From Ruminococcus sp. UBA7158 (GTDB taxonomy: Bacteria; Bacillota; Clostridia; Oscillospirales; Ruminococcaceae): DNA of 12,438 bases. Within the stretch, counting starts at the first letter, position 1, and each line of letters begins with the position of its first letter. This document shows, piece after piece, positions 1-5,939 of this stretch. The position numbers were made by a program, and so were the translations under genes. Location of the stretch: NCBI GenBank assembly GCA_002491605.1, contig DKWG01000048.1, positions 1 to 12,438 on the forward strand, in the 5' to 3' direction. A model generated the notes under the pieces. That model did no database searches. It had not been told where the DNA came from and saw nothing but the letters and a program-made list of their open reading frames with translations.

Positions 1-192
1 CCAACTATTGACATAGAGCCTATAATAAATAGGCAGCAAAGAAACAACCCCGACGTCCTCCGAGGAACCGCCGAGGTCAATTTCTTCAATTTGTTCTCTG
101 CGCTGATAATTAGTTGGAGAATTGAGGTGAGCAAATCGCAGAGAACAAAACAGACGTGTACTAATCTACACAACGAAATAATCAAAATTTAA
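1..192. other. Left-edge segment, possible gene fragment with inverted repeat
   Basis: Plus-strand frame 1 is open from the window edge to a TAA at 190-192 (63 codons). It could be the 3' end of a gene starting outside. The antisense frame in the same codon register is also open from about position 165 to the edge but has no ATG or GTG start. Neither translation resembles a family I recognise, and an open run this short occurs readily by chance. A perfect 13-bp inverted repeat (90-102 and 137-149, arms TTTGTTCTCTGCG/CGCAGAGAACAAA) with a 34-nt loop lies inside. No T-run follows either arm, so it is not a standard terminator. Whether this is coding, a structured RNA or an element remnant cannot be decided here. 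Confidence 0.25.
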
Positions 193-226
193 AACCGCTA
201 TGTATTTCATAGAGCTAAAAGCCTTA

Positions 227-634
227 TTATACCTCTCTGCTATAGAAGGTTGCTTCTTCCTTTTCGAGCTTATAATAAGCCTTTAATTCTACCTTGAGGC
301 GGTATGTGCCGGATTCATCTACTGCAAATGTTCTCACATCATTTATGCTTCCGCTGTATACAGTGACGTTCCATGTTTCAACATTCGACCAGATACCCAA
401 AAAGCCCTTTTTCTGAAGCGAGCAGTCGGCAACCAGTCGATATGTATATGAATTCGCTTCAAAAAATACAGTAGATTCGACTGTTGTGCCGTTTAATTTA
501 TACAGGTCAACATAGTAATTGCCAAAGTATTCATAATAAGGCATGACACCATATCCGAAATCAATCGAAAATACGCTCACAGCCATGCTGACCGCCAAAA
601 CCAGCGCTACAATACAGCAAAATACTTTTTTCAT
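227..634 (-). CDS. Small secreted protein of unknown function
   Basis: 135 aa from ATG at 634. An in-frame TTG at 646 touches the Shine-Dalgarno AGAAAGGA (654-647) directly, so the ATG, 12 nt downstream of it, is the better start and gives the typical signal-peptide opening MKKVF. Residues 1-23 form a Sec signal peptide: two lysines, then a hydrophobic core rich in V, A, C and L ending near SVFS. There is no lipobox. The mature part (about 110 aa) is rich in tyrosine, valine and threonine and alternates polar and hydrophobic residues, suggesting a beta-sandwich; I do not recognise the family. It lies 139 nt downstream of the DUF4367 gene on the same strand, so it may be the last gene of the sigma module or a target of it. 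A leader hairpin at 686-722 precedes it. Function unknown. Confidence 0.75.
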   Translation of the reverse strand: MKKVFCCIVALVLAVSMAVSVFSIDFGYGVMPYYEYFGNYYVDLYKLNGTTVESTVFFEANSYTYRLVADCSLQKKGFLGIWSNVETWNVTVYSGSINDVRTFAVDESGTYRLKVELKAYYKLEKEEATFYSREV

Positions 635-685
635 AATCGCATTCAATCCTTTCTTGCAAGACCAAAAATACCAAAGCTTTTCAAT

Positions 686-722
686 GAAGCCTTCAGCAGT
701 TCACTTCCTGCCGAATGCTTTC
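686..722 (-). promoter_or_regulatory. Hairpin in the leader of the secreted-protein gene
   Basis: An imperfect inverted repeat pairs 686-699 with 708-722 around an 8-nt loop. On the minus-strand transcript the arms form about 13 pairs including one G-U, plus one mismatch and one bulged A. It sits 52 nt upstream of the ATG at 634. No U-tract follows, so it is not a simple terminator; it could be an mRNA-stabilising or processing hairpin between the two genes. Confidence 0.35.
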
Positions 723-773
723 ACATATATTAACTCGAAAAATCCAAAAACCTGACGCATTTTTTAATATTTT

Positions 774-1484
774 TTACTTTTCTACTTTTTGCACAGATCC
801 AGCTATCTCAATAAGCTCATTTTTGTTAATTATTCTGTCATCGCCTCCGACAGAAAAAACATATCCATCTGCTATCCAATAAATACTGTGCCATGAATGG
901 TCGTGAGTGTAAAGCCCCTCTTTGCCGTAAAAATTAATAACCTCAACATATGAGTCGTCGTCAATGAATATTCTTGCGTGAGCATATTTATCGCACTGTT
1001 GAAAGCTAAAATATGTTTTTTGGTCGTCCATTTGGTAAGAAACAAATTTGCTGATATAGCCTTGATCGATTCTTACATTCACGTTGTAGGACCTAACCTT
1101 AAGACCGAACTGAGAAAGATCATAGGTCACCTCATATTCCTCTTGAACAAAATCCGAAGGTTTTATCTCCCTCTCATAATTTATCTCAAAAACTATGCTG
1201 TCCGGAACAACCTGCATATAAAATCCTGCTACAGGATAAAGGTCTGAGTGAATATAAAAAACGTTGCCGGTAAAAATGAAAATTGCCGCAGCAAAGAAGC
1301 AAGCTGCAATTTTTGTAATTTTATAAAGCACCGAGCCGAAGCTTTTGAGCTTTGTGCGAATAAACAGGCTATCCAACTTCAAGACAAACCTATTTGAGAA
1401 AGCATGATCCTGCGATTCAGGAATGCTGTTAACATATTCATCTGCCAAAAGCTCAGATATTGATTTGTCTTTACTTTTACTCAT
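774..1484 (-). CDS. DUF4367-like membrane protein, probable anti-sigma factor
   Basis: 236 aa from ATG at 1484; an ATG three codons upstream (1493) abuts the AAGGAG site, whereas 1484 has a 9-nt spacer. The start overlaps the end of the sigma gene by 8 nt (ATGAGTAA), implying translational coupling. Residues 1-55 are a charged cytoplasmic segment, about 57-77 a single transmembrane helix, and the rest an extracytoplasmic domain. The C-terminal half (YQMDDQ..YFSFQQ, then VINFYGKEGL, then SIYWIADGYVFSVGG, then ELIEIAGSV) follows the DUF4367 pattern as I remember it, a domain common at the C terminus of membrane proteins paired with ECF sigma factors in Clostridia. No zinc-binding anti-sigma HxxxCxxC motif is visible in the short N-terminal segment, so sigma binding is inferred from gene order and topology. 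Confidence 0.8.
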   Translation of the reverse strand: MSKSKDKSISELLADEYVNSIPESQDHAFSNRFVLKLDSLFIRTKLKSFGSVLYKITKIAACFFAAAIFIFTGNVFYIHSDLYPVAGFYMQVVPDSIVFEINYEREIKPSDFVQEEYEVTYDLSQFGLKVRSYNVNVRIDQGYISKFVSYQMDDQKTYFSFQQCDKYAHARIFIDDDSYVEVINFYGKEGLYTHDHSWHSIYWIADGYVFSVGGDDRIINKNELIEIAGSVQKVEK

Positions 1485-2025
1485 CAGGTTCATCTCCTTC
1501 CAATGCTTCTCTGATAAGCCTTTTAGCTCTTTCGAGCCTTTTCCAAACGCCGTCTGCCGATATACCCAGAATCGGGGCGATTTCCTTTGCCTTAAGATCG
1601 CAGGAAAACTTTAAATATATAATGTCTTTATACATCTGCGGAAGCTTTGATAATACCATTGCAAGATTCTGACTTTCAATTTTCTCGAAGAACTCATCGT
1701 CCGCCGGCTTTGCCTGCACATCGAACTGTCCGTCATCGATGTCATCAAGTATTGCAAGCTCTCGCTTATTATGATTATATATTTGTATCGAAGCATTTCT
1801 AACTATAATAACAATGTAAGGCAGTATTTCCTGACGCGAAAATTGCTTCAATTTATCAATATTGTCTGCAATTCGTAGGAATGACTGATAAACCGCATCC
1901 TCAGCATCGACATTATTGTGCAAAACGCCGTAAGCAACGGCGTACATTTGCTGTCTGTAATCTATGTAAACTCTTTCGAGAATTTTCTTGTCGTCATCTA
2001 AACCGAAATAAGCTTCCTCAGACAT
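1477..2025 (-). CDS. ECF-type RNA polymerase sigma factor
   Basis: 182 aa, the usual ECF length. Sigma region 2 spans about residues 15-88 and includes the conserved helix with DAEDAVYQSFLR (40-51). A variable acidic linker (about 92-118) follows. Sigma region 4 spans about 122-175, with LPQMYKDIIYLKF and the helix-turn-helix around LKAKEIAPILGISADGVWKRLERAK. It directs core RNA polymerase to a specific promoter set, probably in response to an envelope or extracellular signal relayed by the overlapping membrane protein downstream. ATG at 2025 is preceded by a purine-rich GGAGAGGG site. A housekeeping-type promoter lies at 2083-2111. Subgroup and regulon cannot be assigned from this window. 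Confidence 0.93.
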   Translation of the reverse strand: MSEEAYFGLDDDKKILERVYIDYRQQMYAVAYGVLHNNVDAEDAVYQSFLRIADNIDKLKQFSRQEILPYIVIIVRNASIQIYNHNKRELAILDDIDDGQFDVQAKPADDEFFEKIESQNLAMVLSKLPQMYKDIIYLKFSCDLKAKEIAPILGISADGVWKRLERAKRLIREALEGDEPDE

Positions 2026-2056
2026 CCGCCGTCACCCTCTCCGCAATCGCAAGCTT

Positions 2057-2076
2057 TACTGCAATAAAGTGCAGTA
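2057..2076 (-). promoter_or_regulatory. Perfect 7-bp inverted repeat at sigma gene transcript start
   Basis: TACTGCA (2057-2063) and TGCAGTA (2070-2076) flank a 6-nt loop. With the -10 box at 2083-2088 the transcript would start near 2076, so this hairpin would form the extreme 5' end of the sigma mRNA, or the DNA palindrome could be an operator. No binding protein can be named. Confidence 0.4.
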
Positions 2077-2082
2077 TGTTTT

Positions 2083-2111
2083 AATATACTATGTTTCGCT
2101 TAAGATTACAA
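2083..2111 (-). promoter_or_regulatory. Promoter of the sigma factor operon
   Basis: Minus-strand -35 TTGTAA (2111-2106), 17-bp spacer, -10 TATATT (2088-2083). This fits the housekeeping consensus with two mismatches in the -35 and one in the -10. Predicted start near 2076, about 50 nt before the sigma ATG. A GGAACT sequence farther upstream (2153-2148) resembles an ECF -35 element, but no convincing -10 partner was seen. Confidence 0.6.
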
Positions 2112-2125
2112 TATAGAAAATGAAT

Positions 2126-2189
2126 TTTTGTTGGATATGCTGTAAAAAGTTCCGTATTTGAAGTTTTATGTAGCATATTCAATACAAAA
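2126..2189. repeat. 64-bp imperfect palindrome between two promoters
   Basis: The left arm 2126-2141 and right arm 2172-2189 match as inverted repeats over 16 positions, with one mismatch and a 2-nt insertion; partial complementarity continues inward (GTAAAA/TTTTAT). It lies between the divergent promoters of the sigma gene (2083-2111) and tRNA-Val (2246-2274), outside both predicted transcripts, so it would act as DNA or be a small repeat element. No second copy is visible in this window. Confidence 0.4.
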
Positions 2190-2245
2190 CAACGATTATA
2201 AAAACAATACTGGCTGCCCCGAAAACATCTTTTTCAAAAAAACTA

Positions 2246-2274
2246 TTGACAATTGCATTTTGATTTAGTATACT
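2246..2274 (+). promoter_or_regulatory. tRNA-Val promoter
   Basis: -35 TTGACA (2246-2251), exactly 17-bp spacer, -10 TATACT (2269-2274). The predicted start near 2281 leaves about four nucleotides before the tRNA 5' end, typical of a stable RNA promoter. Confidence 0.85.
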
Positions 2275-2284
2275 CTATGACAAT

Positions 2285-2360
2285 GAAGGTATAGCTCAGC
2301 TGGTAGAGCACCTGCTTGACGTGCAGGGGGTCATAGGTTCGAGTCCTATTATCTTCACCA
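2285..2360 (+). tRNA. tRNA-Val (anticodon GAC)
   Basis: 76 nt with encoded CCA. The acceptor stem GAAGGTA/TATCTTC pairs fully (one G-U). The D stem is GCTC/GAGC with the AGCTGGTA loop. The anticodon stem CCTGC/GCAGG encloses loop TTGACGT, placing GAC at 34-36, which reads GUC and GUU valine codons. The T arm ATAGG/CCTAT holds the loop TTCGAGT. It has its own promoter and terminator and is a single-gene unit. Confidence 0.97.
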
Positions 2361-2363
2361 AGT

Positions 2364-2400
2364 AAAAGCAGCCACAATATTTTGCGGCTGCTTTTGTTTT
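2364..2400. terminator. Intrinsic terminator after tRNA-Val
   Basis: A 10-bp stem (2364-2373 with 2386-2395, GC core GCAGCC/GGCTGC) with a 12-nt loop is followed by CTTTTGTTTT on the plus strand. The stem reads with four Ts on the other strand too, so it may also stop minus-strand transcription from the toxin-antitoxin operon ending at 2449. Confidence 0.88.
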
Positions 2401-2448
2401 ATGCGATATATAACCGTATTACGAAAAGCGGATATTAGTTAAAGCTGC

Positions 2449-2778
2449 TCACAGTCCGTATTTGCCTGACCGATGATATGCGGTGCTGTAAACTTCGTCA
2501 TCAGCCCTTGCGCCTATTACAACGACAAGCATTTCATTTTCCGTGCGAATAAGCTTATACACAACTCGTATGCCGGCGCTCTTAAGCTTTATCTTTAATA
2601 AACCGGTCAAATCGTTGCCGGATTTATTACCGAGGGGCTTACCGTATCCACCCTCATTTTCCGACAACGGATTCGATAAAACTTTATTTATCGCTTTAAC
2701 AACCATTAATCTTTGATTGCCGGAAAGATTTTTCAAGTCCTTTGCAGCCTCCGGAATGTACTTCAACTGCCAGCTCAT
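2449..2778 (-). CDS. RelE/ParE-superfamily toxin
   Basis: 109 aa. The N terminus has the family pattern: a beta strand (WQLKYIPEA), a helix with DLKNL, and a helix rich in lysine and valine (MVVKAINKVLSNP). The GGYGKPLG, LTGLLKIKL and IRVVYKL strands are typical of Firmicute RelE-type toxins. Members cleave mRNA at the ribosome (RelE-like) or poison gyrase (ParE-like); the GLLKIKL...RVVYKL layout favours the RelE side, as does pairing with a Phd/YefM antitoxin, but catalytic residues cannot be assigned with certainty. The ATG overlaps the antitoxin TGA by 4 nt (ATGA), the usual coupled antitoxin-first order. The pair appears intact. Confidence 0.9.
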   Translation of the reverse strand: MSWQLKYIPEAAKDLKNLSGNQRLMVVKAINKVLSNPLSENEGGYGKPLGNKSGNDLTGLLKIKLKSAGIRVVYKLIRTENEMLVVVIGARADDEVYSTAYHRSGKYGL

Positions 2779-3098
2779 TCAATCTCAACCTCGCCGCAGC
2801 TATTTAAATCAGCATCTGTTATGCCCAGTTCTTTGTATACTGTTTCCGAGGAAATCCAAGAGCTCGGTTCACAGCTTTCCAGTCTCTTAGCTGCGATTGC
2901 ATGAAGCCGTGCGTCGTTTAATTCATCCATCAGCTTAACATATTCCTCCGGCGACAGCAAAACGCACTCTGCAGCATTATTCTTCATTACTACCTTTGCT
3001 CCGCTGTGCTTAACTTCTGCAAATATTTTACCTGCAAGTCCTTTATTAAATAGCGAAATCGAAACTGTATCTTTAATCGCACTTGTGATATCAGCCAT
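2775..3098 (-). CDS. Phd/YefM-family antitoxin
   Basis: 107 aa. The first 60 residues show the Phd/YefM DNA-binding fold: ISLFNKGLAGKIFAEVK, then GAKVVMKNNAAECVLLSPEEYVKLMDEL. The C-terminal acidic tail, about 45 residues, is the expected toxin-wrapping segment. It should neutralise the RelE-type toxin encoded 4 nt overlapping downstream and, with it, repress its own promoter. ATG at 3098 is preceded by GGGAGG (3112-3107) with an 8-nt spacer. A perfect consensus promoter and an adjacent palindrome lie directly upstream. Confidence 0.92.
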   Translation of the reverse strand: MADITSAIKDTVSISLFNKGLAGKIFAEVKHSGAKVVMKNNAAECVLLSPEEYVKLMDELNDARLHAIAAKRLESCEPSSWISSETVYKELGITDADLNSCGEVEIE

Positions 3099-3123
3099 AA
3101 AAGCAGCCTCCCTTTTTTAATTA

Positions 3124-3152
3124 ATTATATGCTGATATAATAAAAATGTCAA
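3124..3152 (-). promoter_or_regulatory. Consensus promoter of the toxin-antitoxin operon
   Basis: On the minus strand, TTGACA (3152-3147), a 17-bp spacer and TATAAT (3129-3124): both hexamers and the spacing match the sigma-70/sigma-A consensus exactly. Such a strong promoter is expected to need repression, which fits an autoregulated toxin-antitoxin operon. Confidence 0.85.
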
Positions 3153-3155
3153 TAT

Positions 3156-3169
3156 ATTTATCGATAAAT
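3156..3169. promoter_or_regulatory. 14-bp palindrome, candidate antitoxin operator
   Basis: ATTTATCGATAAAT is a perfect palindrome starting 3 bp upstream of the -35 box of the toxin-antitoxin promoter. Phd/YefM antitoxins bind short palindromes near their promoters, so this is the best candidate operator; the binding is inferred. Confidence 0.5.
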
Positions 3170-3307
3170 TTATTGTCCAATAAAGCTTTAAATCTGTTCT
3201 ATATCATTTTTGACTATACCAAAGACCTTCGCAGTCGTTTAAAAGAAAAGCCAACCGCAAAAATCACCGTTACACAAATCTTCTATCCTGTTTTTTCAAA
3301 AATTCAG
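3170..3307. other. Non-coding part of the TA-hydrolase gap
   Basis: The gap from 3099 to 3465 is 367 nt. Apart from the promoter and palindrome on its left and the promoter and leader on its right, this AT-rich stretch shows no open frame with a ribosome site, no convincing hairpin and no repeat I can support. Confidence 0.5.
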
Positions 3308-3336
3308 TAGAAATTTTTAACCGAAAGTGATATAAT
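3308..3336 (+). promoter_or_regulatory. Promoter of hydrolase-murF-ddl operon
   Basis: -10 TATAAT (3331-3336) preceded by TGA, an extended -10 element, with a weak -35 TAGAAA (3308-3313, four of six matches) at 17-bp spacing. The predicted start near 3343 gives a leader of about 120 nt. No T-box or known riboswitch signature is seen in that leader. Confidence 0.65.
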
Positions 3337-3373
3337 GTTATTGTGATAATTTTGCCTTTGCTGCAAGTCGGCA

Positions 3374-3469
3374 ATGAAGGATAAAATAATCTCGCTCAAG
3401 ATTGCTTTTGGGACTGTCTTCGCTCAAATTCTCACCTTCAGCGTCACAGAGAAAGGACTTATTATATGA
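3374..3469 (+). CDS. Possible 31-codon leader ORF
   Basis: ATG at 3374 opens 31 codons ending at TGA 3467-3469, which overlaps the hydrolase ATG (ATGA). The peptide begins MKDKIISLKIAF and is moderately hydrophobic. No clear Shine-Dalgarno precedes it, so translation is doubtful; the overlap could couple the two genes or be chance. Confidence 0.2.
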   Translation: MKDKIISLKIAFGTVFAQILTFSVTEKGLII

Positions 3470-4236
3470 CCACTACAGTTAATGGAATTAAGATTAATTA
3501 CGCCGTCTGCGGTGAAGGTGACTGTGTGCTTTTTCTGCATGGGTGGGGCGCTGATATCAAGCTGTTTGAAAGCCTGATGTCTGCTGTAGCCAAAAAATAT
3601 ATGGCTGTTGCCTTAGATATGCCAGGCTTCGGTGAAAGTGAGGAGCCGAAGGAGCCTTGGTCTGTCGACGACTACCTGAGCTTTGTCTGTGACTTTTTAA
3701 AACAGCAATCGCTCAGTCCCAAGGTGCTGATAGGACACAGCTTCGGGGGACGGATCATGATTAAAGCGCTTTCGGGCGGAGCAATGCCGTCGGTTGAAAA
3801 GGCTGTATTTATCGACGCCGCCGGTATAAAGCCTAAAAAAACGCTTCGCCAAAAGCTGAGTCTCGCCGTTTATAAAACGGGAAAGCTTTTCTTGCAGCTT
3901 AAGCCCGTAAAAGCAATGTTTCCGTCGGCTCTGGATAAGCTTCGCTCAAAGCGAGGCTCTGCCGATTATAACAGCGCAACTCCCATAATGCGTCAAACCT
4001 TAGTGCGTGTTGTAAACGAGGATTTGACTTCTCTTCTGCCTGAAATAAACGTCCCGTCCCTTTTGATTTGGGGCACTCTCGACACCGCCACTCCCATAAG
4101 CGACGGCGAAGCCTTCGAGCGCTTGATACCGGACGCCGGGCTTGTCAGAATCCAAGGAGCGGACCATTATTCGTTTCTTAGAGATCCTATCTTGACAGCA
4201 AGGGCTGTCTCATCGTTTTTACACATCGTTGACTGA
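3466..4236 (+). CDS. Alpha/beta-fold hydrolase
   Basis: 256 aa, a complete alpha/beta hydrolase. HGWG (25-28) forms the oxyanion region, GHSFGG (90-95) is the nucleophile elbow with Ser92, Asp206 lies in WGTLDTATP, and His234 is in GADHYSFL, so the catalytic triad is intact. The cap region (about 120-185) is basic and would set specificity. There is no signal peptide or membrane segment, so it acts in the cytoplasm or at the inner face. A GAAAGGA site lies 8 nt before the ATG. It is first in an operon with a MurF-like ligase (30-nt gap) and D-Ala-D-Ala ligase, hinting at an envelope-related substrate, but the sequence alone does not say whether it cleaves an ester, amide or other bond. Confidence 0.92.
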   Translation: MTTTVNGIKINYAVCGEGDCVLFLHGWGADIKLFESLMSAVAKKYMAVALDMPGFGESEEPKEPWSVDDYLSFVCDFLKQQSLSPKVLIGHSFGGRIMIKALSGGAMPSVEKAVFIDAAGIKPKKTLRQKLSLAVYKTGKLFLQLKPVKAMFPSALDKLRSKRGSADYNSATPIMRQTLVRVVNEDLTSLLPEINVPSLLIWGTLDTATPISDGEAFERLIPDAGLVRIQGADHYSFLRDPILTARAVSSFLHIVD

Positions 4237-4266
4237 TACAAACTTCAATCTGCGGAGGATTTTATT

Positions 4267-5862
4267 ATGCGAATAACCGAACTCATCAACTCCGGTCTTG
4301 CAGGAGCGATTACCGTTTTTGCGCCGATCGCCGCTTATATATTTGCCGCTTGGTTTAATATGCGATACTTTATTCATATGTTCCAGCTCAACTCCTATAA
4401 GCCTAAGGTTCAAAGAAAGTGGCTGGCTGATAATTCGCTCAAATTCTTCACAGCTCACTTTGCCGTTATTGCCGCAGTGTTTGCGCTGATTGCTTTTAAG
4501 GCTGATACATGGCTCATTTCGGCGTTTGTAACAATTGCTTTAATAGCTTCGGGACTCGCTAAGCTTCCCAAAAAGCACTACAAAACGCCTATTAAGTATA
4601 CAAAAAGGCTTGTCAGAATGATTATAACCGCATCTGTTTTAGACCTGCTCGCCGCAGCTTTAGGGATTATTGTCAGGTTCGACAGCGGAATGATCGTTAT
4701 GTCGTTTATGATATTCATGACCCCCTTTGTGATACTTCTTGCAAATCTCATAAACCGTCCCTTGGAAAAAGCCATCAACCGTCATTATATTAATGACGCT
4801 GAAAGAATTCTGCGTGAGTGTCCCGACCTGACGGTAATAGGAATAACAGGAAGCTTCGGCAAGACAAGTGTAAAGTATTTTTTGGATACGCTTTTAAGCG
4901 AAAAGTTCAGCGTTTTAAAGACTCCCGGAAACTTCAATACCCCGTTGGGAGTTGTTAAAACGATAAGAGGAAGCCTTAGGGCTACGCATGAGGTGTTCCT
5001 ATGCGAAATGGGCGCTAAAAACGTCGGAGACATTAAAGAAATCTGCGACATCGTTAAGCCCAAGCACGGCATTATAACCTCAGTCGGACCTATGCACCTT
5101 GAAAGCTTTAAAACTATAGAAAACGTCAAAAAAACAAAATTTGAGCTTGCCGACGCAGTAGCTGAAAACGGAATGCTGTTTTTGAATACAGATGATAAAA
5201 ACGTTTTGTCCAAGGCAGACAGCTACAGCTATATAAGCTACGGCACGGAAAATCACGGTGGTTATTATGCAACCGACTTAAGAATATCCGAAAAAGGCTC
5301 TGAATTTACTGTCCACTCACCGGACGGAAAAAAATGCGACTATAAAACAAGCCTCATCGGAAGGCACAATATCATAAACATCGTCGGAGCGATAGCCGTT
5401 TCAAATAAGCTCGGCATAAGCCTTGAGGAGCTCAAGCCTGCTGTCAGAAGGCTTGAAAGCGTTCCTCACAGACTTGAGCTTATCAGCAAGGGCACATACA
5501 GCGTTATAGACGACGCATATAATTCCAATCCCAACGGCGCAAGAGCCGCATTAGAAGCGCTTTCCATGACAGACGGAATGAAGATTTTAGTCACCCCGGG
5601 TATGATTGAGCTGGGCGAAAAGCAAAACGACCTCAACTTTGAGTTCGGCGAGGAAGCGGCTAAGGTTTGTGATTACTGTGCGCTTGTCGGAGAAAAGCAG
5701 ACGAAATATATCTTAAAGGGATTGGTAAAATCCGGCTTCCCGAAAGAAAAAATATATGTTGCCGACAGCTTAAACGACGCCATGCAAAAGGTTTACTCCT
5801 TGACATCTGACGGAAAACGTAAGATAATACTACTTGAAAACGACCTGCCGGATAATTATTAA
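4267..5862 (+). CDS. Membrane-fused MurF-like Mur ligase
   Basis: 531 aa. Residues 1-165 hold about five hydrophobic segments (near 11-30, 62-78, 82-98, 118-136 and 142-162). The Mur ligase core follows: P-loop GITGSFGKTS (192-201), CEMGA (246-250), HLESF (277-281), TKFELA with the likely carbamylated Lys291, RHNIINIVGAIA (366-377) and DDAYNSNP (415-422), the last a MurF hallmark. A C-terminal ligase domain ends in ENDLPDNY. Mur ligases join an amino acid or peptide to a UDP-MurNAc substrate with ATP; MurF adds D-Ala-D-Ala, matching the ddl gene 77 nt downstream. Canonical MurF is soluble and has an N-terminal UDP-substrate-binding domain before the P-loop; here that position is occupied by membrane segments. 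GGAGG precedes ATG by 8 nt. It may be the cell's MurF or a paralogue acting on a membrane-bound substrate. Confidence 0.88.
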   Translation: MRITELINSGLAGAITVFAPIAAYIFAAWFNMRYFIHMFQLNSYKPKVQRKWLADNSLKFFTAHFAVIAAVFALIAFKADTWLISAFVTIALIASGLAKLPKKHYKTPIKYTKRLVRMIITASVLDLLAAALGIIVRFDSGMIVMSFMIFMTPFVILLANLINRPLEKAINRHYINDAERILRECPDLTVIGITGSFGKTSVKYFLDTLLSEKFSVLKTPGNFNTPLGVVKTIRGSLRATHEVFLCEMGAKNVGDIKEICDIVKPKHGIITSVGPMHLESFKTIENVKKTKFELADAVAENGMLFLNTDDKNVLSKADSYSYISYGTENHGGYYATDLRISEKGSEFTVHSPDGKKCDYKTSLIGRHNIINIVGAIAVSNKLGISLEELKPAVRRLESVPHRLELISKGTYSVIDDAYNSNPNGARAALEALSMTDGMKILVTPGMIELGEKQNDLNFEFGEEAAKVCDYCALVGEKQTKYILKGLVKSGFPKEKIYVADSLNDAMQKVYSLTSDGKRKIILLENDLPDNY

Positions 5863-5939
5863 GCCTGCGCAGCGCATATCAGTTAATAATACAACAGTGT
5901 CGCCATAATTCTATCCTCATTTAAGAAAGGACATTATAT

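Noticed and set aside
8..26. TTGACA and TATAAT close together at the left edge
   Set aside because: The spacer is only 7 bp, far too short for a functional promoter.
2285..3170. tRNA next to a toxin-antitoxin pair as a genomic island boundary
   Set aside because: I see no second copy of the tRNA 3' end, no integrase and no phage gene in the window; adjacency alone is not evidence.
3343..3465. Riboswitch or T-box in the hydrolase operon leader
   Set aside because: No T-box TGGTACCGCG-like element, specifier loop or terminator/antiterminator pair is visible; only an 8-nt direct repeat (TCGCTCAA at 3392 and 3420) was found.
4785..5213. 142-codon open frame on the minus strand inside the Mur ligase gene
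   Set aside because: It is the antisense of a clearly conserved Mur ligase core, without a ribosome site or recognisable protein features.
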